A stretch of 20,600 nucleotides of DNA from UBA4644 sp900555855 (GTDB taxonomy: Bacteria; Bacillota; Clostridia; Oscillospirales; Butyricicoccaceae). The stretch is from contig DAWAJD010000030.1 of the NCBI GenBank assembly GCA_052289195.1, positions 1 through 20,600 on the forward strand, in the 5' to 3' direction. Positions 6,321-14,991 of this stretch are shown here, piece after piece. The notes under the pieces were generated by a model. The model had not been told where the DNA came from and did no database searches. It worked only from the letters and a program-made list of their open reading frames with translations. The first letter of the stretch is position 1; every line of letters starts with the position of its first letter. The position numbers and the translations under genes are program-made.

Positions 6321-7592
6321 ATGAACAAAGCGGTTTATAATCCCTTGAAGCTTTCGGAATATCGCCCGCTGTTCCACGGCCTGCGCGTGCTGGTCATCGG
6401 CGCCGGGGCGGTTGGAACGCACCTTATGGAGAAGTTCGCCAAAATGGGGCTTTCTCCCGATGCGCTGGATTTCGATCGCTTCACCCTGGAAAACGCGGCC
6501 AAACACGGCTGTCTGGTCCGCACGCCGGAAGACGCCGGACGGAACAAGGCGGAATGTGCGTCCGCCCGGGTCCAGCCGCTGCTGGACGACGGGTGCGTCT
6601 CCAACGGCATCGACGGCAATCTCTGCAAGCTCGGCCCGGAGGCCTTTGCGGATTATCATTATGTTGTGGCGGCGGTGGACAATTTCGATGCCAAGGTGCT
6701 CCTGAACGAGTTGATCCGACAGCTTCCGGAAGAACGGCGGCCGATCGTCATCATGGACGGGACCCATGACGAAATGGCCCAGAGCGTGATCCTTGACAAC
6801 ACCGCGTTCTGCCTGCGGTGCCTGATCGATGAGCGCTGGATGAAGGACAGCAGCATCCAGACCTCCTGCACCGGGCCGCAGGTCCGGCAAATTGACGGTG
6901 TCAGTGAGATCGTTCGTACCTCCAACCTTGCCAGCTCCATGGCTGCGCACCTCAGCGCGGAACAGCTCCGGGCCAGCGTGATTGGGAGCGGCGGCGTGAT
7001 GAACCGCCGGCTGACCTATACGGCTTATCCGAACCTGGAGCTTAGCTCCGCCCGCCCCATGCGCAAGCGCAACTGCCCGGGATGCGCGATCCATCCGCCC
7101 ACAAAGATTGAGTGGCTGCATGGCAGTGTCATGAATGTTACACTGAAAGAGGCGATGGATCAGATTGCTGCTATCCTCGGTACGACGGATTTTGAGCTGT
7201 CCGTTCACCGCCTGAACTACCGGAAGGTCGTCCATGCCGGCTTTATCGTGGAGGATGTCTGCCGTTCGTGCGGAGCGCCTATTCGGGTGATGCAGCATGA
7301 GGGCCGAGTGTTTTCTGACGACCTTCGCTGTGAGGCATGTGCCGCAGCTGGCGCACCGCTTCGCCCGGCATCGGACTTTGAACACCGTGAGCCGCTCAGA
7401 GCCTTTACCTGGGGCAGCGAGGAGGCCCTTCAGCAAATGCCGCTGTACGATCTGGGATACCCTCTCGGCGCGCATATCCAGGTGATCCAGCGCAACGGGG
7501 CCCTTGACTTTTTGGACACGGACAAAATCATCCGGACCGTTTTTGCATTGGATGGGGACCGCCTGAAAATGCACGAGATCCACAAGCTCTAA
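6321..7592 (+). CDS. E1-like (ThiF/MoeB fold) modifier-activating enzyme
   Basis: The protein has 423 residues. A Rossmann ATP site GAGAVG (27-32) is followed by D50-F-D52, the N58 region, R74/K76 (the usual ATP-contacting Arg and catalytic Lys) and the A-x-D-N motif (D120-N121). Zinc pairs C164/C167 and C252/C255 match those of ThiF-type enzymes. C183, in SCTGPQV before the GV...S helix, lies where MoeB/ThiF/E1 enzymes carry the crossover-loop Cys and may be the thioester residue. An extra C-terminal ribbon (C314/C317, C337/C340) is unusual. It should adenylate the modifier C-terminus and pass it to the E2-like protein encoded directly downstream. A ThiF or MoeB housekeeping role is unlikely given the E2 and JAB neighbours. 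Confidence 0.9.
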   Translation: MNKAVYNPLKLSEYRPLFHGLRVLVIGAGAVGTHLMEKFAKMGLSPDALDFDRFTLENAAKHGCLVRTPEDAGRNKAECASARVQPLLDDGCVSNGIDGNLCKLGPEAFADYHYVVAAVDNFDAKVLLNELIRQLPEERRPIVIMDGTHDEMAQSVILDNTAFCLRCLIDERWMKDSSIQTSCTGPQVRQIDGVSEIVRTSNLASSMAAHLSAEQLRASVIGSGGVMNRRLTYTAYPNLELSSARPMRKRNCPGCAIHPPTKIEWLHGSVMNVTLKEAMDQIAAILGTTDFELSVHRLNYRKVVHAGFIVEDVCRSCGAPIRVMQHEGRVFSDDLRCEACAAAGAPLRPASDFEHREPLRAFTWGSEEALQQMPLYDLGYPLGAHIQVIQRNGALDFLDTDKIIRTVFALDGDRLKMHEIHKL

Positions 7593-7605
7593 AAGGAGGT
7601 TCAAC

Positions 7606-8238
7606 ATGAGTTACTCGACCAACTATACCGATGAATACGGCCGCACCAGGGAGGTCTCCATCACCAAAGAGGACTCCGTGGAGGCTTTGAAGAACGATTA
7701 TCAGGAGATCCTTCGGAAATATGATCCCCGGTATGTGGCGATCCAGCGGGTCCAGACGAAGGCCGGCGAGGCGATGCACCTGAAAGTGACGGTCAAGGCG
7801 CCTTCGCATTACCTCACCACAAACGAGGACTCCACGCCCAAGGCCTGCGGATCCATGACGGCGGATATCATCTGCTATCCCGGCTATCCGCTGAAATCCG
7901 TCTCGGCTTCGTATGCCGCGAATCATTATCTGGCAAGCCCCAATGTGTTTCGCTCGGGCAGCGCCTGCATCGACGCCTGGATCCCCTTCACCAGCTCTCT
8001 GACCACCGTGGTGGACAAGCTGGTGCATGATATGATCCACGACCCCGTGGTCACCCGCTATGACAGCATGGCAAACAGCAGCATGGCCCAGTGGCACAAG
8101 GACGGCGCTGCCGCCGGGCGTTTCCCCACCATCTCCCCCAGGCTGCTCTATGCATCCGGGAAAACAGCCCTTCCGCCGCGCAGGGAAGCAGACAGGCCCG
8201 CGGCTGCGCCTCCGCCCCTTCCCGGCAGACGCCGCTGA
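7606..8238 (+). CDS. E2-like (UBC fold) conjugating enzyme
   Basis: The protein has 210 residues and an AAAGGAGG ribosome site. It keeps the E2 signature: YPGYPLKSVS (the Y-P-x-x-P-like turn), then S111-P112-N113 in place of HPN, and the catalytic-type C121 in SGSACIDAW exactly eight residues later, as in eukaryotic E2s, followed by a Trp and a helix. The tail (about 180-210) is Pro/Arg-rich and disordered. It should take the modifier from the E1 onto C121 and transfer it to targets. HPN has become SPN, but the Asn that stabilises the transition state is kept. No RING-type E3 was found in the window. Confidence 0.88.
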   Translation: MSYSTNYTDEYGRTREVSITKEDSVEALKNDYQEILRKYDPRYVAIQRVQTKAGEAMHLKVTVKAPSHYLTTNEDSTPKACGSMTADIICYPGYPLKSVSASYAANHYLASPNVFRSGSACIDAWIPFTSSLTTVVDKLVHDMIHDPVVTRYDSMANSSMAQWHKDGAAAGRFPTISPRLLYASGKTALPPRREADRPAAAPPPLPGRRR

Positions 8239-8254
8239 GAGGAGGGGAAGCGGC

Positions 8255-9118
8255 ATGACCAATTATATCCCCATGCCCGCCCGGCATCCTTCGCAGCCCA
8301 GGACCTATCCGGTATGCAGCCTTAAGAAAGCCATGAACATCATCCAGCGCAAGTGCGGCGAGGTTTCCGTCAGGGAGCGGCATGGCAAAGGGCGCAGCAA
8401 GGTGATCCTCCTTCCGGAGCCCGCGCAGGAGCTTGACTCCATCATCTCCTACGGCAGACGGTCCCCCATGAATGTCTGCGAGCAGAAGCTCTACGGGATG
8501 GGGCATTTTCTGGTGGATGAGGACGGCAATATGATCATTGTTGTCACCCATTTCATCGAGATCCAGACCATGAATCGCGGTCCGGTCGGCGCTTCGAACC
8601 TCGGCCCCAACGGCGAATACAATCCGGGGCTCGATTTTCTGGAATATCACCGTGAGGAGTTTCTGAAAAACGAAGCCGCCTGCAATACGGATGCCTTCGG
8701 CTGCCAGGTCGATCCCTTTCTCAAGCTCTGCGGGCCTTCGGAGTTCGTTTTGGAAGGGCATACGCACCCCGATCTGGGGGTGTTTTACAGCGGGACCGAC
8801 CGGGTGAGCGGCGCTGCACGCGCAGCGTCGTCTCCCGTCTGCATCTTCGTGTGCGACCCCATCCGGAAAAAGATGCTGGGCAGCATCGGAAAAGACTTTG
8901 CCGAGGCGGAGATCCTTGTATTTTCGCGCGGCACGGCTCCTCCGGAGGAGCTTAGCGAAGATAAGCGGCTGATCCCTCCCGCCGACGAGATCGTTCGGCT
9001 TGCCAGCCGATGCCTTCGCGCGCAGGAATATGCCGGAGATCTCCGGCTTCGCACGCGGATCGACGGCAGAGGATGCCTGAAGATCAAGCTGGTGCTTCCC
9101 AAAGGGAGAAAGGAGTGA
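8255..9118 (+). CDS. JAB/MPN+ (JAMM) metallo-isopeptidase
   Basis: The protein has 287 residues. The ATG at 8255 follows GGAGGGG and lies 16 nt past the E2 gene; an in-frame upstream start inside the E2 gene has no ribosome site. The JAMM zinc motif is complete: H169-x-H171-x7-S179-x2-D182 (HTHPDLGVFYSGTD), and E76 is the likely catalytic Glu. Family members remove ubiquitin-like tags or trim their tails. Here it could both mature the modifier (removing VA after Gly97) and reverse conjugation. About 70 N-terminal and 60 C-terminal residues extend beyond the core domain. Confidence 0.9.
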   Translation: MTNYIPMPARHPSQPRTYPVCSLKKAMNIIQRKCGEVSVRERHGKGRSKVILLPEPAQELDSIISYGRRSPMNVCEQKLYGMGHFLVDEDGNMIIVVTHFIEIQTMNRGPVGASNLGPNGEYNPGLDFLEYHREEFLKNEAACNTDAFGCQVDPFLKLCGPSEFVLEGHTHPDLGVFYSGTDRVSGAARAASSPVCIFVCDPIRKKMLGSIGKDFAEAEILVFSRGTAPPEELSEDKRLIPPADEIVRLASRCLRAQEYAGDLRLRTRIDGRGCLKIKLVLPKGRKE

Positions 9119-9124
9119 TCCGCC

Positions 9125-10108
9125 ATGGCAAAGATCCCGGAGAAGCTGGGTTCGGAATATTATCGGAGCTTTCTCTCCCGTCAGGGCCAGGCGTTTTACG
9201 ACTGCCTTCAGGCCCAGCTTCTCCGGGGAGATCACTCCGGTAAGACGGCCCTTTTCATCAGCAGCCCCGAAACGGCTGCGTCTGATGGCTTTGCAGCCTA
9301 CAAAGCGCTCCGGGACGACCATCCCGAGTTCTTCTATCTGGGATCTCAGAGCGAATTTACCCGAAGCGGCAGGATCGGCACGCTGAAATATCCCATCCTG
9401 TATGCCCCCGACCTCATCGGCAGGATCCGGCAGCAGGTGCGGAAGAGTATCTGCCGCATGGTCCGGGGCACGGCTTCCCTGCCGATGATCGACCGCGAGA
9501 TCCTCGTTTACGGGCGCATTTCCAGAACGCTCGTATACTGCAACCATCACGATGTCCGGGATCACAATATCGTGGGGCCGGTGCTTCTGTCGTCCGGCGT
9601 ATGCGAAGGGCATAATGCATTGCTGCTGTTGTGCTTCAGGCGGATCGGCATCCCCTGCATCAAGGTTTACGGCAAAACCAAAACGGACGGCTGGCATTGC
9701 TGGACGATCGCATGGATCAACGGGCTTCCCGTTCACTGTGATGTCACCTGGGACGGAACAAAGGAAGGGATCGCCCGCTTTAATTACCTGAACCTGTCGG
9801 ACGATCAGATCTCCGGCGATCACTGCGCCTTCCAGAGCGCCCGCATTCCCGTATGCGCATCGGAAGAGCTGAGCTACTATCGCCGCCGCGGTCTGTGCGT
9901 TCATTCCTACAGCGATCTTAAAGCGCGGCTCAAACGGGACGCGCAGCGCGGCAGGTGGCCGATCCTGCTCCACTTCAGTTACCAGCCCCCCTCCGGCGAT
10001 TGCCTGAAGGAAGCGCAAAGGGCCTTTTCCGAAGAACGGATCGGCGGGAAGCATCGGCTCTATTATCATCCCACGCTGAAAAACCTGGCCGTGAAAGAGC
10101 TATCCTGA
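9125..10108 (+). CDS. Transglutaminase-fold cysteine protease/transferase
   Basis: The protein has 327 residues, and its AAGGAG ribosome site overlaps the stop of the JAB gene. The catalytic triad of the transglutaminase-like superfamily is visible: C160 in SSGVCEGHN, H191 in GWHCW and D206 in CDVTWD. The last two motifs, with the intervening strand, are typical of this fold. Bacterial members are mostly proteases or amide transferases. About 140 N-terminal residues and a basic C-terminus are not recognised. Tight coupling to the JAB gene suggests it acts on the same tag, its substrates or a neighbouring membrane protein. Whether it cleaves or crosslinks cannot be told from sequence. Confidence 0.82.
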   Translation: MAKIPEKLGSEYYRSFLSRQGQAFYDCLQAQLLRGDHSGKTALFISSPETAASDGFAAYKALRDDHPEFFYLGSQSEFTRSGRIGTLKYPILYAPDLIGRIRQQVRKSICRMVRGTASLPMIDREILVYGRISRTLVYCNHHDVRDHNIVGPVLLSSGVCEGHNALLLLCFRRIGIPCIKVYGKTKTDGWHCWTIAWINGLPVHCDVTWDGTKEGIARFNYLNLSDDQISGDHCAFQSARIPVCASEELSYYRRRGLCVHSYSDLKARLKRDAQRGRWPILLHFSYQPPSGDCLKEAQRAFSEERIGGKHRLYYHPTLKNLAVKELS

Positions 10109-10126
10109 GCACAAGGAGATGTGACT

Positions 10127-11224
10127 ATGTACCAATCCATCATCAGAGACCCCGGAGGAAGCGGTTTGATCCGGATTCAGCCGGATGTCTGCGGTCAACA
10201 CGCCGCGGTCGTGAACGGAAGCATTTTGATCGTCCCGCCCGGGACCACGGCGTTCGTCGCCATCAACGGAGTTCTTTCCCGGCCCTACGGGCCCGGCAGA
10301 TACGAGATCTTCACCGGCGTCGACCCCTTCTTTGTAAGGCTCCGCAGCCTTCTGACGCGGGGAGATCCCGGAACGGCGGTGTCCGTATTCTTCGTATCGA
10401 CGGAACGGTCAAGGTTTGTCCGGCTGGGCACCGGGGAGATCCCCTTCCGTGAGCATCGCTTCCGTCTTACCATGAAGGCGCTTGCTTCCTGCAGCCTTTC
10501 CTTCTCCATTTCCGATCCGCAGCGGTTCCTCTCGAAATTGGTGGGAAGCTATTGCGCTGCATTCTCGGAGGAGGATCTCGACCCGTGTATTGACCAGATC
10601 GTCCTTGCCCCCATCCGCGAAGCCATTTCCAGAGAGATCAGCAAGCTCGATGCGGCGGAATTCAACAGCAGGCTCTCTCACATCGGCGCCATGGCGGCCG
10701 CCACCATCAGGCCCGGCCTGTTGGAATACGGGATCAGGCTGGAGCGGTTTGCCCTTACCGCGATCCATATTCCCCCTTCGGAGATCCAGCGGCTCTATCG
10801 TCTGGAGCAGGACTATGCCGACGGAAAGACCCGGACCGATCTGGAACTGGATGCCCTGCAAAGGATCTGGAACGGCAGCACCCATAATCGCACTCTGAGC
10901 GAAATGATGACCGGGATCCCTTCCCGGGGGCAGGCGTCCTCCGGCGGCGCTGCCTGCGGGCCCGGCGGAGCCGCAGGCGGAATGGCGCCCTCAATGATGC
11001 AGATGATGATGCTTTCCCAGCTGCTTCCGGTGCTGCGGGAGCCGCTGGCCGAAATGACCCGGCACACGGATCTGTTCGGCGGAACGCCGTCTGACGCGCA
11101 GGGAAGCGCTGCAGCTGCAGAAGCGCCGCCGCCCATGCCCGACCGGTATCAGCGCTGCCCGTCGTGCAGCGGAGCCGTGATGCGCGGCAGCCGCATTTGC
11201 CCCATCTGCGGTTACAAATTCTAA
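10127..11224 (+). CDS. SPFH (band-7) protein with C-terminal zinc ribbon
   Basis: The protein has 365 residues. The ATG at 10127 is 8 nt from AAGGAG; the GTG at 10121 is too close. An SPFH-like N-terminal domain is seen in SILIVPPGTTAFVAINGVL followed by RPYGPGRYEIF and a strand-rich stretch, as in YdjI-type virion-core-like proteins. A helical segment (about 130-240), a Gly/Ala/Met-rich flexible region and a ribbon with C344/C347 and C358/C361 follow. SPFH proteins assemble into membrane-associated rings or microdomains. With three small membrane proteins in the same operon it is a likely scaffold for the system. No transmembrane helix is evident. Confidence 0.82.
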   Translation: MYQSIIRDPGGSGLIRIQPDVCGQHAAVVNGSILIVPPGTTAFVAINGVLSRPYGPGRYEIFTGVDPFFVRLRSLLTRGDPGTAVSVFFVSTERSRFVRLGTGEIPFREHRFRLTMKALASCSLSFSISDPQRFLSKLVGSYCAAFSEEDLDPCIDQIVLAPIREAISREISKLDAAEFNSRLSHIGAMAAATIRPGLLEYGIRLERFALTAIHIPPSEIQRLYRLEQDYADGKTRTDLELDALQRIWNGSTHNRTLSEMMTGIPSRGQASSGGAACGPGGAAGGMAPSMMQMMMLSQLLPVLREPLAEMTRHTDLFGGTPSDAQGSAAAAEAPPPMPDRYQRCPSCSGAVMRGSRICPICGYKF

Positions 11225-11242
11225 GCGAAAGGAATGATGAAC

Positions 11243-11776
11243 ATGACACGCAAAAATTACGCTCTGATCCCCGTCCTTGCAGCGATCGTTATGATCCCCC
11301 AGAGTCTCTTCTGGTGGCTCGCCCCTGCGGGAGCCGCTGCGCGTCTCGCAGTCTACATCGGTGGCACCCTCCTCACGGCCGGGATCCCGGCGGCATACCT
11401 GGCAACATACTGGAACAGCAGCCTTCGCAAAGCGGCAGGGCTTTCCGTCGTTTGTTGTATCCTTGAAACCGCTGTGATTGCCCTTTCCGCCCTGCTTTTG
11501 GGGCTGGATGCATCCGTCCGGTCGGCAATATTCGCCTTCATAACCGCGGCGCTGGTCTGCCTGATCCTTATGATCCCCTTGATCCATGCTGCGCTGAAGC
11601 GGCAGCGGCAGGGCGTCTATCCGGCTGCCATTTCTGCGGGATCGGACGATCCGCCGGTTCGTGCCGTTCCGGATCCCGGCGATCGCGCAGCCGGCCCCCA
11701 TCCTCATGCTTCCATTCCCCCGCATATGCCGCGCCAGGCTCCCGCCGGCAAGCCTTTGCCTCCCAGAAACCGATAA
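11243..11776 (+). CDS. Four-helix membrane protein with a Pro-rich tail
   Basis: The protein has 177 residues. The ATG at 11243 is 9 nt from AAAGGA; the two ATGs at 11234 and 11237 are too close to it. Four hydrophobic helices are visible (about 8-26, 33-55, 66-87, 94-116), followed by a hydrophilic, Pro-rich tail that is probably cytosolic. I do not recognise a family. Its place between the SPFH protein and a zinc-ribbon membrane protein suggests a shared membrane complex. Confidence 0.78.
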   Translation: MTRKNYALIPVLAAIVMIPQSLFWWLAPAGAAARLAVYIGGTLLTAGIPAAYLATYWNSSLRKAAGLSVVCCILETAVIALSALLLGLDASVRSAIFAFITAALVCLILMIPLIHAALKRQRQGVYPAAISAGSDDPPVRAVPDPGDRAAGPHPHASIPPHMPRQAPAGKPLPPRNR

Positions 11777-11808
11777 CCCTGTCCCATTGTTATAAAGGTG
11801 GTGATTTT

Positions 11809-12438
11809 ATGGATCGCCTCTGCAGCCGATGCGGCTGCGCCAGCTTTCACTATGATCGCAGCAAGATGCGCATGGCCTGCGACTTGTGCGGCGCTGCGCT
11901 TTCCGATCCGCAGCAGGATCAGCAGCGTATGCAGCACGACAGAACCTGTTTTCAAGCCGCAAACCACCTTGCCGCCGGCAACTGGGCGCAAGCCATCGCC
12001 CTCCTGCGGCCATTGATGTGCCAGTATCCCACCGAGAAGCCGCTGTACCTCATGGTCTTGCGGGCCGCAACGCAGGACTTCGGAGACATAAGCATGGATA
12101 ACGCCGCCAACCGGGCCGCCGCCGCGGAAGCGTGGGACAAGCTGGTCCGGCTCAACGGCGTGACCGATGAAATGATCCGCTACGGCAGACAGCGCTATGA
12201 GAGGCACAAAGCCGCGCTCCACCGGCAAAGGACGGCCATTCTGGCATGGCTCTTTGCCGCCGCGTTCTGTTCCGTCCTTGCCGGGGTGCTTTTCGGGGCA
12301 GAGCGCTGCTTGATCGCGGTGCTTTTCACCGGCGGTCTGGTCTGCTGCCTGCGCAGGGTGTTTCGCTCACAGCCCGTCAGGGTGATCAAGCAGCTGACCC
12401 GCGCCGCGCCGGATCTTCGCCGCAATCCGTTTCTATAG
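11809..12438 (+). CDS. Zinc-ribbon membrane protein
   Basis: The protein has 209 residues, with GGTGGTG before the ATG. An N-terminal ribbon (C5-x2-C8 and C24-x2-C27) precedes a helical, TPR-like region (about 48-130) and two hydrophobic helices (about 143-162 and 166-182). The soluble domains probably face the cytosol. The family is not recognised. The layout, zinc ribbon plus repeats plus membrane hairpin, suggests a docking platform. Its stop codon TAG is part of the ribosome site of the next gene. Confidence 0.75.
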   Translation: MDRLCSRCGCASFHYDRSKMRMACDLCGAALSDPQQDQQRMQHDRTCFQAANHLAAGNWAQAIALLRPLMCQYPTEKPLYLMVLRAATQDFGDISMDNAANRAAAAEAWDKLVRLNGVTDEMIRYGRQRYERHKAALHRQRTAILAWLFAAAFCSVLAGVLFGAERCLIAVLFTGGLVCCLRRVFRSQPVRVIKQLTRAAPDLRRNPFL

Positions 12439-12447
12439 GAGGCGCAT

Positions 12448-14991
12448 ATGAAGAAGTTTTTTGAAGGCGGCGAAACCTTTGTCCTGACTTCCTATCGCAT
12501 CAAGGCGGCCCCCATCGCAGAGGACGATGGAGCCAGCGCAAGGCTTGCAAAGACGATCTGCGAGGATGCCTGCTATTTATCCTCTGCGGGAAACGGGCAA
12601 ACGGCCATTGAGATCCTCCGGATCGCCGGAAGAAGCGCAGGCAGCCCGATCCATCATCTGCTTACGCTCCGGACCCACGACCGTTCGGAGCAGGATTGTG
12701 TCGTCCGTCAGGAAGCGCTCGAAAAAGGCATCCTCTCGCTTCTCCGCCAGTCCGGCTTTGCCGTCGAGGAAGTGCCCTTTGCGGCCTACCGAGCGCAGCT
12801 TTCCGCGATGGACGCCGGCTCGGTCTGGGCATTGATAAAGCAGGATGTTCAGGAATACGGCGTGCAGGAAACCTATCGCTCGCCGTCTGTGGCCGAAAGG
12901 GTCGACTGGAAGCGGATCTACGCCGCTTTGGACGGCTCCGGCTGCGGGTTATGCATTCAGATCATTCCTGCGCTGCTGTCGGATAGCGAACGCCGGCTGA
13001 TCGCAAAAAACGCGGCTCGCTGCGCTCAGGCCGTGGACGGCGCGGTCCCAGCCATGCGCGACAGCCTTGCCGCAGCGTCGGCAGCGCGCTGGACCGCCTA
13101 TGCCAAGGAGCTTCTGCGGCCCTTTGCGGAGGTAAACATCGTGGTTGCCGGGGCGGCAGCCGACGCCGCACTGCTCGCCGCCAGGCTCCGGCAGTCTGTG
13201 GATGCGGCGGCCTTTCGGACCGCTGCCGTTTCCGGATACCGGGAATACAGCATTTATAACCAGCCCTGGAAGCTCGCCCGCGCCCTCAAAGCCGCGGATC
13301 CGGCAAGCCTGCGCAAGTGGGCCGCAGACGAGGTTTCCCGGATCTTTCAGCTTCCGGTACAGGGCAGCTGCTTTATCGGCATGGATGGAAACGCATTCTC
13401 CCTAATGCCCGAGGTCGATCTTCTGCCCGGGCAGCTGACTTGCGGCGGCAAGGAGAATCTGTATCTGGGAAGGTCCGTATATTCTTCGCAGCGCCTCTTT
13501 CTTCCTCTGGAGCAGCTGCTGCTCCACACCGCCGTAATGGGGAAATCGGGCGTTGGAAAAACCACCTTCCTGAAGCAGCTGATCACCCAGCTCCAGCGCC
13601 GGAGCATCCCGGTTTTGATCCTTGAGCCGGTCAAGCGGGAATACCGTGATCTGGCCGCCGGCATGCAAAACAGCAGGATCTTTACGGTAGAGCGCCCGGT
13701 CGTCCCCCTGCTGATCAACCCGTTCTGCGTCCCCAAAGGTGTGCCGCTGGGAGAATACAGGAGCAGCCTGCTTTCTGCGTTTAAGGCCGCTTTTTCCTTG
13801 CCCGATCCGCTGCCGGCCCTTTTTGAAACGGCGATCTCCGAGGCATATACCCTGAACGGATGGACGGACATAAGCAAAACCGGCGACAGCAATGTCACGG
13901 TTTTTGATATGGCCGACTTTATCCGGGTCTTTCAGCGCGTCATCGCCAGATCCAGCTACAGCAGCGAAGTCAAAGGCAATCTGATGTCCGGCGGCGCGCT
14001 CCGGCTTCGATCTCTCATCGAACGGTGCCCGCGCACCTTTGATACGATACATTCTACCTCCGTGGAGGATCTTTTGAACGGATGCGCCGTTCTTGAGATG
14101 GGAAGCCTTGAGCCGGAGCAAAAATCCCTGGTTTCCGCGCTGACGCTCATCCGCATACTGGCCTATTTGAAAGCCACGCGAAAAAGCGAACACCGGCTTA
14201 AAAACATCATCCTGATCGACGAGGCTCACGCTTTGCTGGATCAGGGGGAGGGGGCTACTCAGGAGGAAAAAGCGCTGAACAGCGCCATGACGCAGTTAAT
14301 GATCAACCTCATTACGGAGATCCGGGCCTATGGGGTCGGGGTCGTCTTTTCCGATCAGTCCCCTTCGCGCGTCGGCGGACGAATGCTTGATAATGTTGAC
14401 AATATCCTGTCCTTTCGGTTAAGCGGTCAGGAGGCGGAAATGCTGAGAAAGCACATTGGCGCAGATTGCAGCCTTTGCGAGGTCCTTCCCCGGCTGTCCG
14501 CCGGCGAGTTTGTGCTCAAAAATCGTTTTCTCCGCTCGGCTTTGCCCGCCAGAACGGATCACACCCCCGGCCGGGAGCCGCGGACGCCTGTTTCAGATGA
14601 AGCCATCGTCCAAGCCCACGCAAAGTATCTGGCGGCCCACGCCAGAGATTACTGCCCGTTTGCCTTTTGTAAAAGCGCCGGGTGTGACCGTTGCTCCGCC
14701 GCCCTCCGGGAAGAAGCAAATATGCTTGCAGCGCAGATCTTTGCCGGGCGGCAGCCCAAGCTGACCACTCCGGAAGCGGTCGCCGCTCACATCGTTCGCA
14801 TTCCAGCCGCCTTGTCCTCTCCCGGCGGCGCCGGAAATGCGGCGAAGTTCAGAAAAAAGTGCGGCTGCGTCGCCATACACCTCCTGAGAAAATGCGCCAT
14901 GGAAAACGGCATAGCCTTTGGCGCACAAGCCGTAACAAAGCTGTTGGCAGAGATGCCTCAACACGGAAAGGAAGGAACCGAATATGCGTGA
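12448..14991 (+). CDS. HerA/FtsK-superfamily ATPase
   Basis: The protein has 847 residues, with AGGAGG before the ATG. The first ~310 residues form an Ala-rich helical region of unknown fold. A P-loop domain follows: Walker A GKSGVGKT (365-372), ILEPVKREYR after the first strand as in HerA-type proteins, and Walker B IILIDEAH (587-594). An ATP-dependent motor that pumps or unwinds DNA as a hexamer is expected. A Cys cluster (C736, C741, C746, C749) near the C-terminus could bind zinc. HerA-type ATPases pair with nucleases in several defence systems, and here a nuclease gene overlaps the end of this one by 8 nt. Confidence 0.85.
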   Translation: MKKFFEGGETFVLTSYRIKAAPIAEDDGASARLAKTICEDACYLSSAGNGQTAIEILRIAGRSAGSPIHHLLTLRTHDRSEQDCVVRQEALEKGILSLLRQSGFAVEEVPFAAYRAQLSAMDAGSVWALIKQDVQEYGVQETYRSPSVAERVDWKRIYAALDGSGCGLCIQIIPALLSDSERRLIAKNAARCAQAVDGAVPAMRDSLAAASAARWTAYAKELLRPFAEVNIVVAGAAADAALLAARLRQSVDAAAFRTAAVSGYREYSIYNQPWKLARALKAADPASLRKWAADEVSRIFQLPVQGSCFIGMDGNAFSLMPEVDLLPGQLTCGGKENLYLGRSVYSSQRLFLPLEQLLLHTAVMGKSGVGKTTFLKQLITQLQRRSIPVLILEPVKREYRDLAAGMQNSRIFTVERPVVPLLINPFCVPKGVPLGEYRSSLLSAFKAAFSLPDPLPALFETAISEAYTLNGWTDISKTGDSNVTVFDMADFIRVFQRVIARSSYSSEVKGNLMSGGALRLRSLIERCPRTFDTIHSTSVEDLLNGCAVLEMGSLEPEQKSLVSALTLIRILAYLKATRKSEHRLKNIILIDEAHALLDQGEGATQEEKALNSAMTQLMINLITEIRAYGVGVVFSDQSPSRVGGRMLDNVDNILSFRLSGQEAEMLRKHIGADCSLCEVLPRLSAGEFVLKNRFLRSALPARTDHTPGREPRTPVSDEAIVQAHAKYLAAHARDYCPFAFCKSAGCDRCSAALREEANMLAAQIFAGRQPKLTTPEAVAAHIVRIPAALSSPGGAGNAAKFRKKCGCVAIHLLRKCAMENGIAFGAQAVTKLLAEMPQHGKEGTEYA

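Noticed and set aside
6321..7592. Reading the E1-like protein as a housekeeping ThiF or MoeB
   Set aside because: It is flanked by modifier, E2-like and JAB genes, has an extra ribbon, and no thiamine or molybdopterin genes are nearby.
5226..7607. 793-codon minus-strand frame over the modifier and E1 genes
   Set aside because: It spans a terminator, a promoter element and three coding genes on the opposite strand, with repetitive low-complexity composition.
8051..10069. 672-codon minus-strand frame over the JAB and transglutaminase genes
   Set aside because: Shadow of G+C-rich plus-strand genes whose catalytic motifs are unmistakable.
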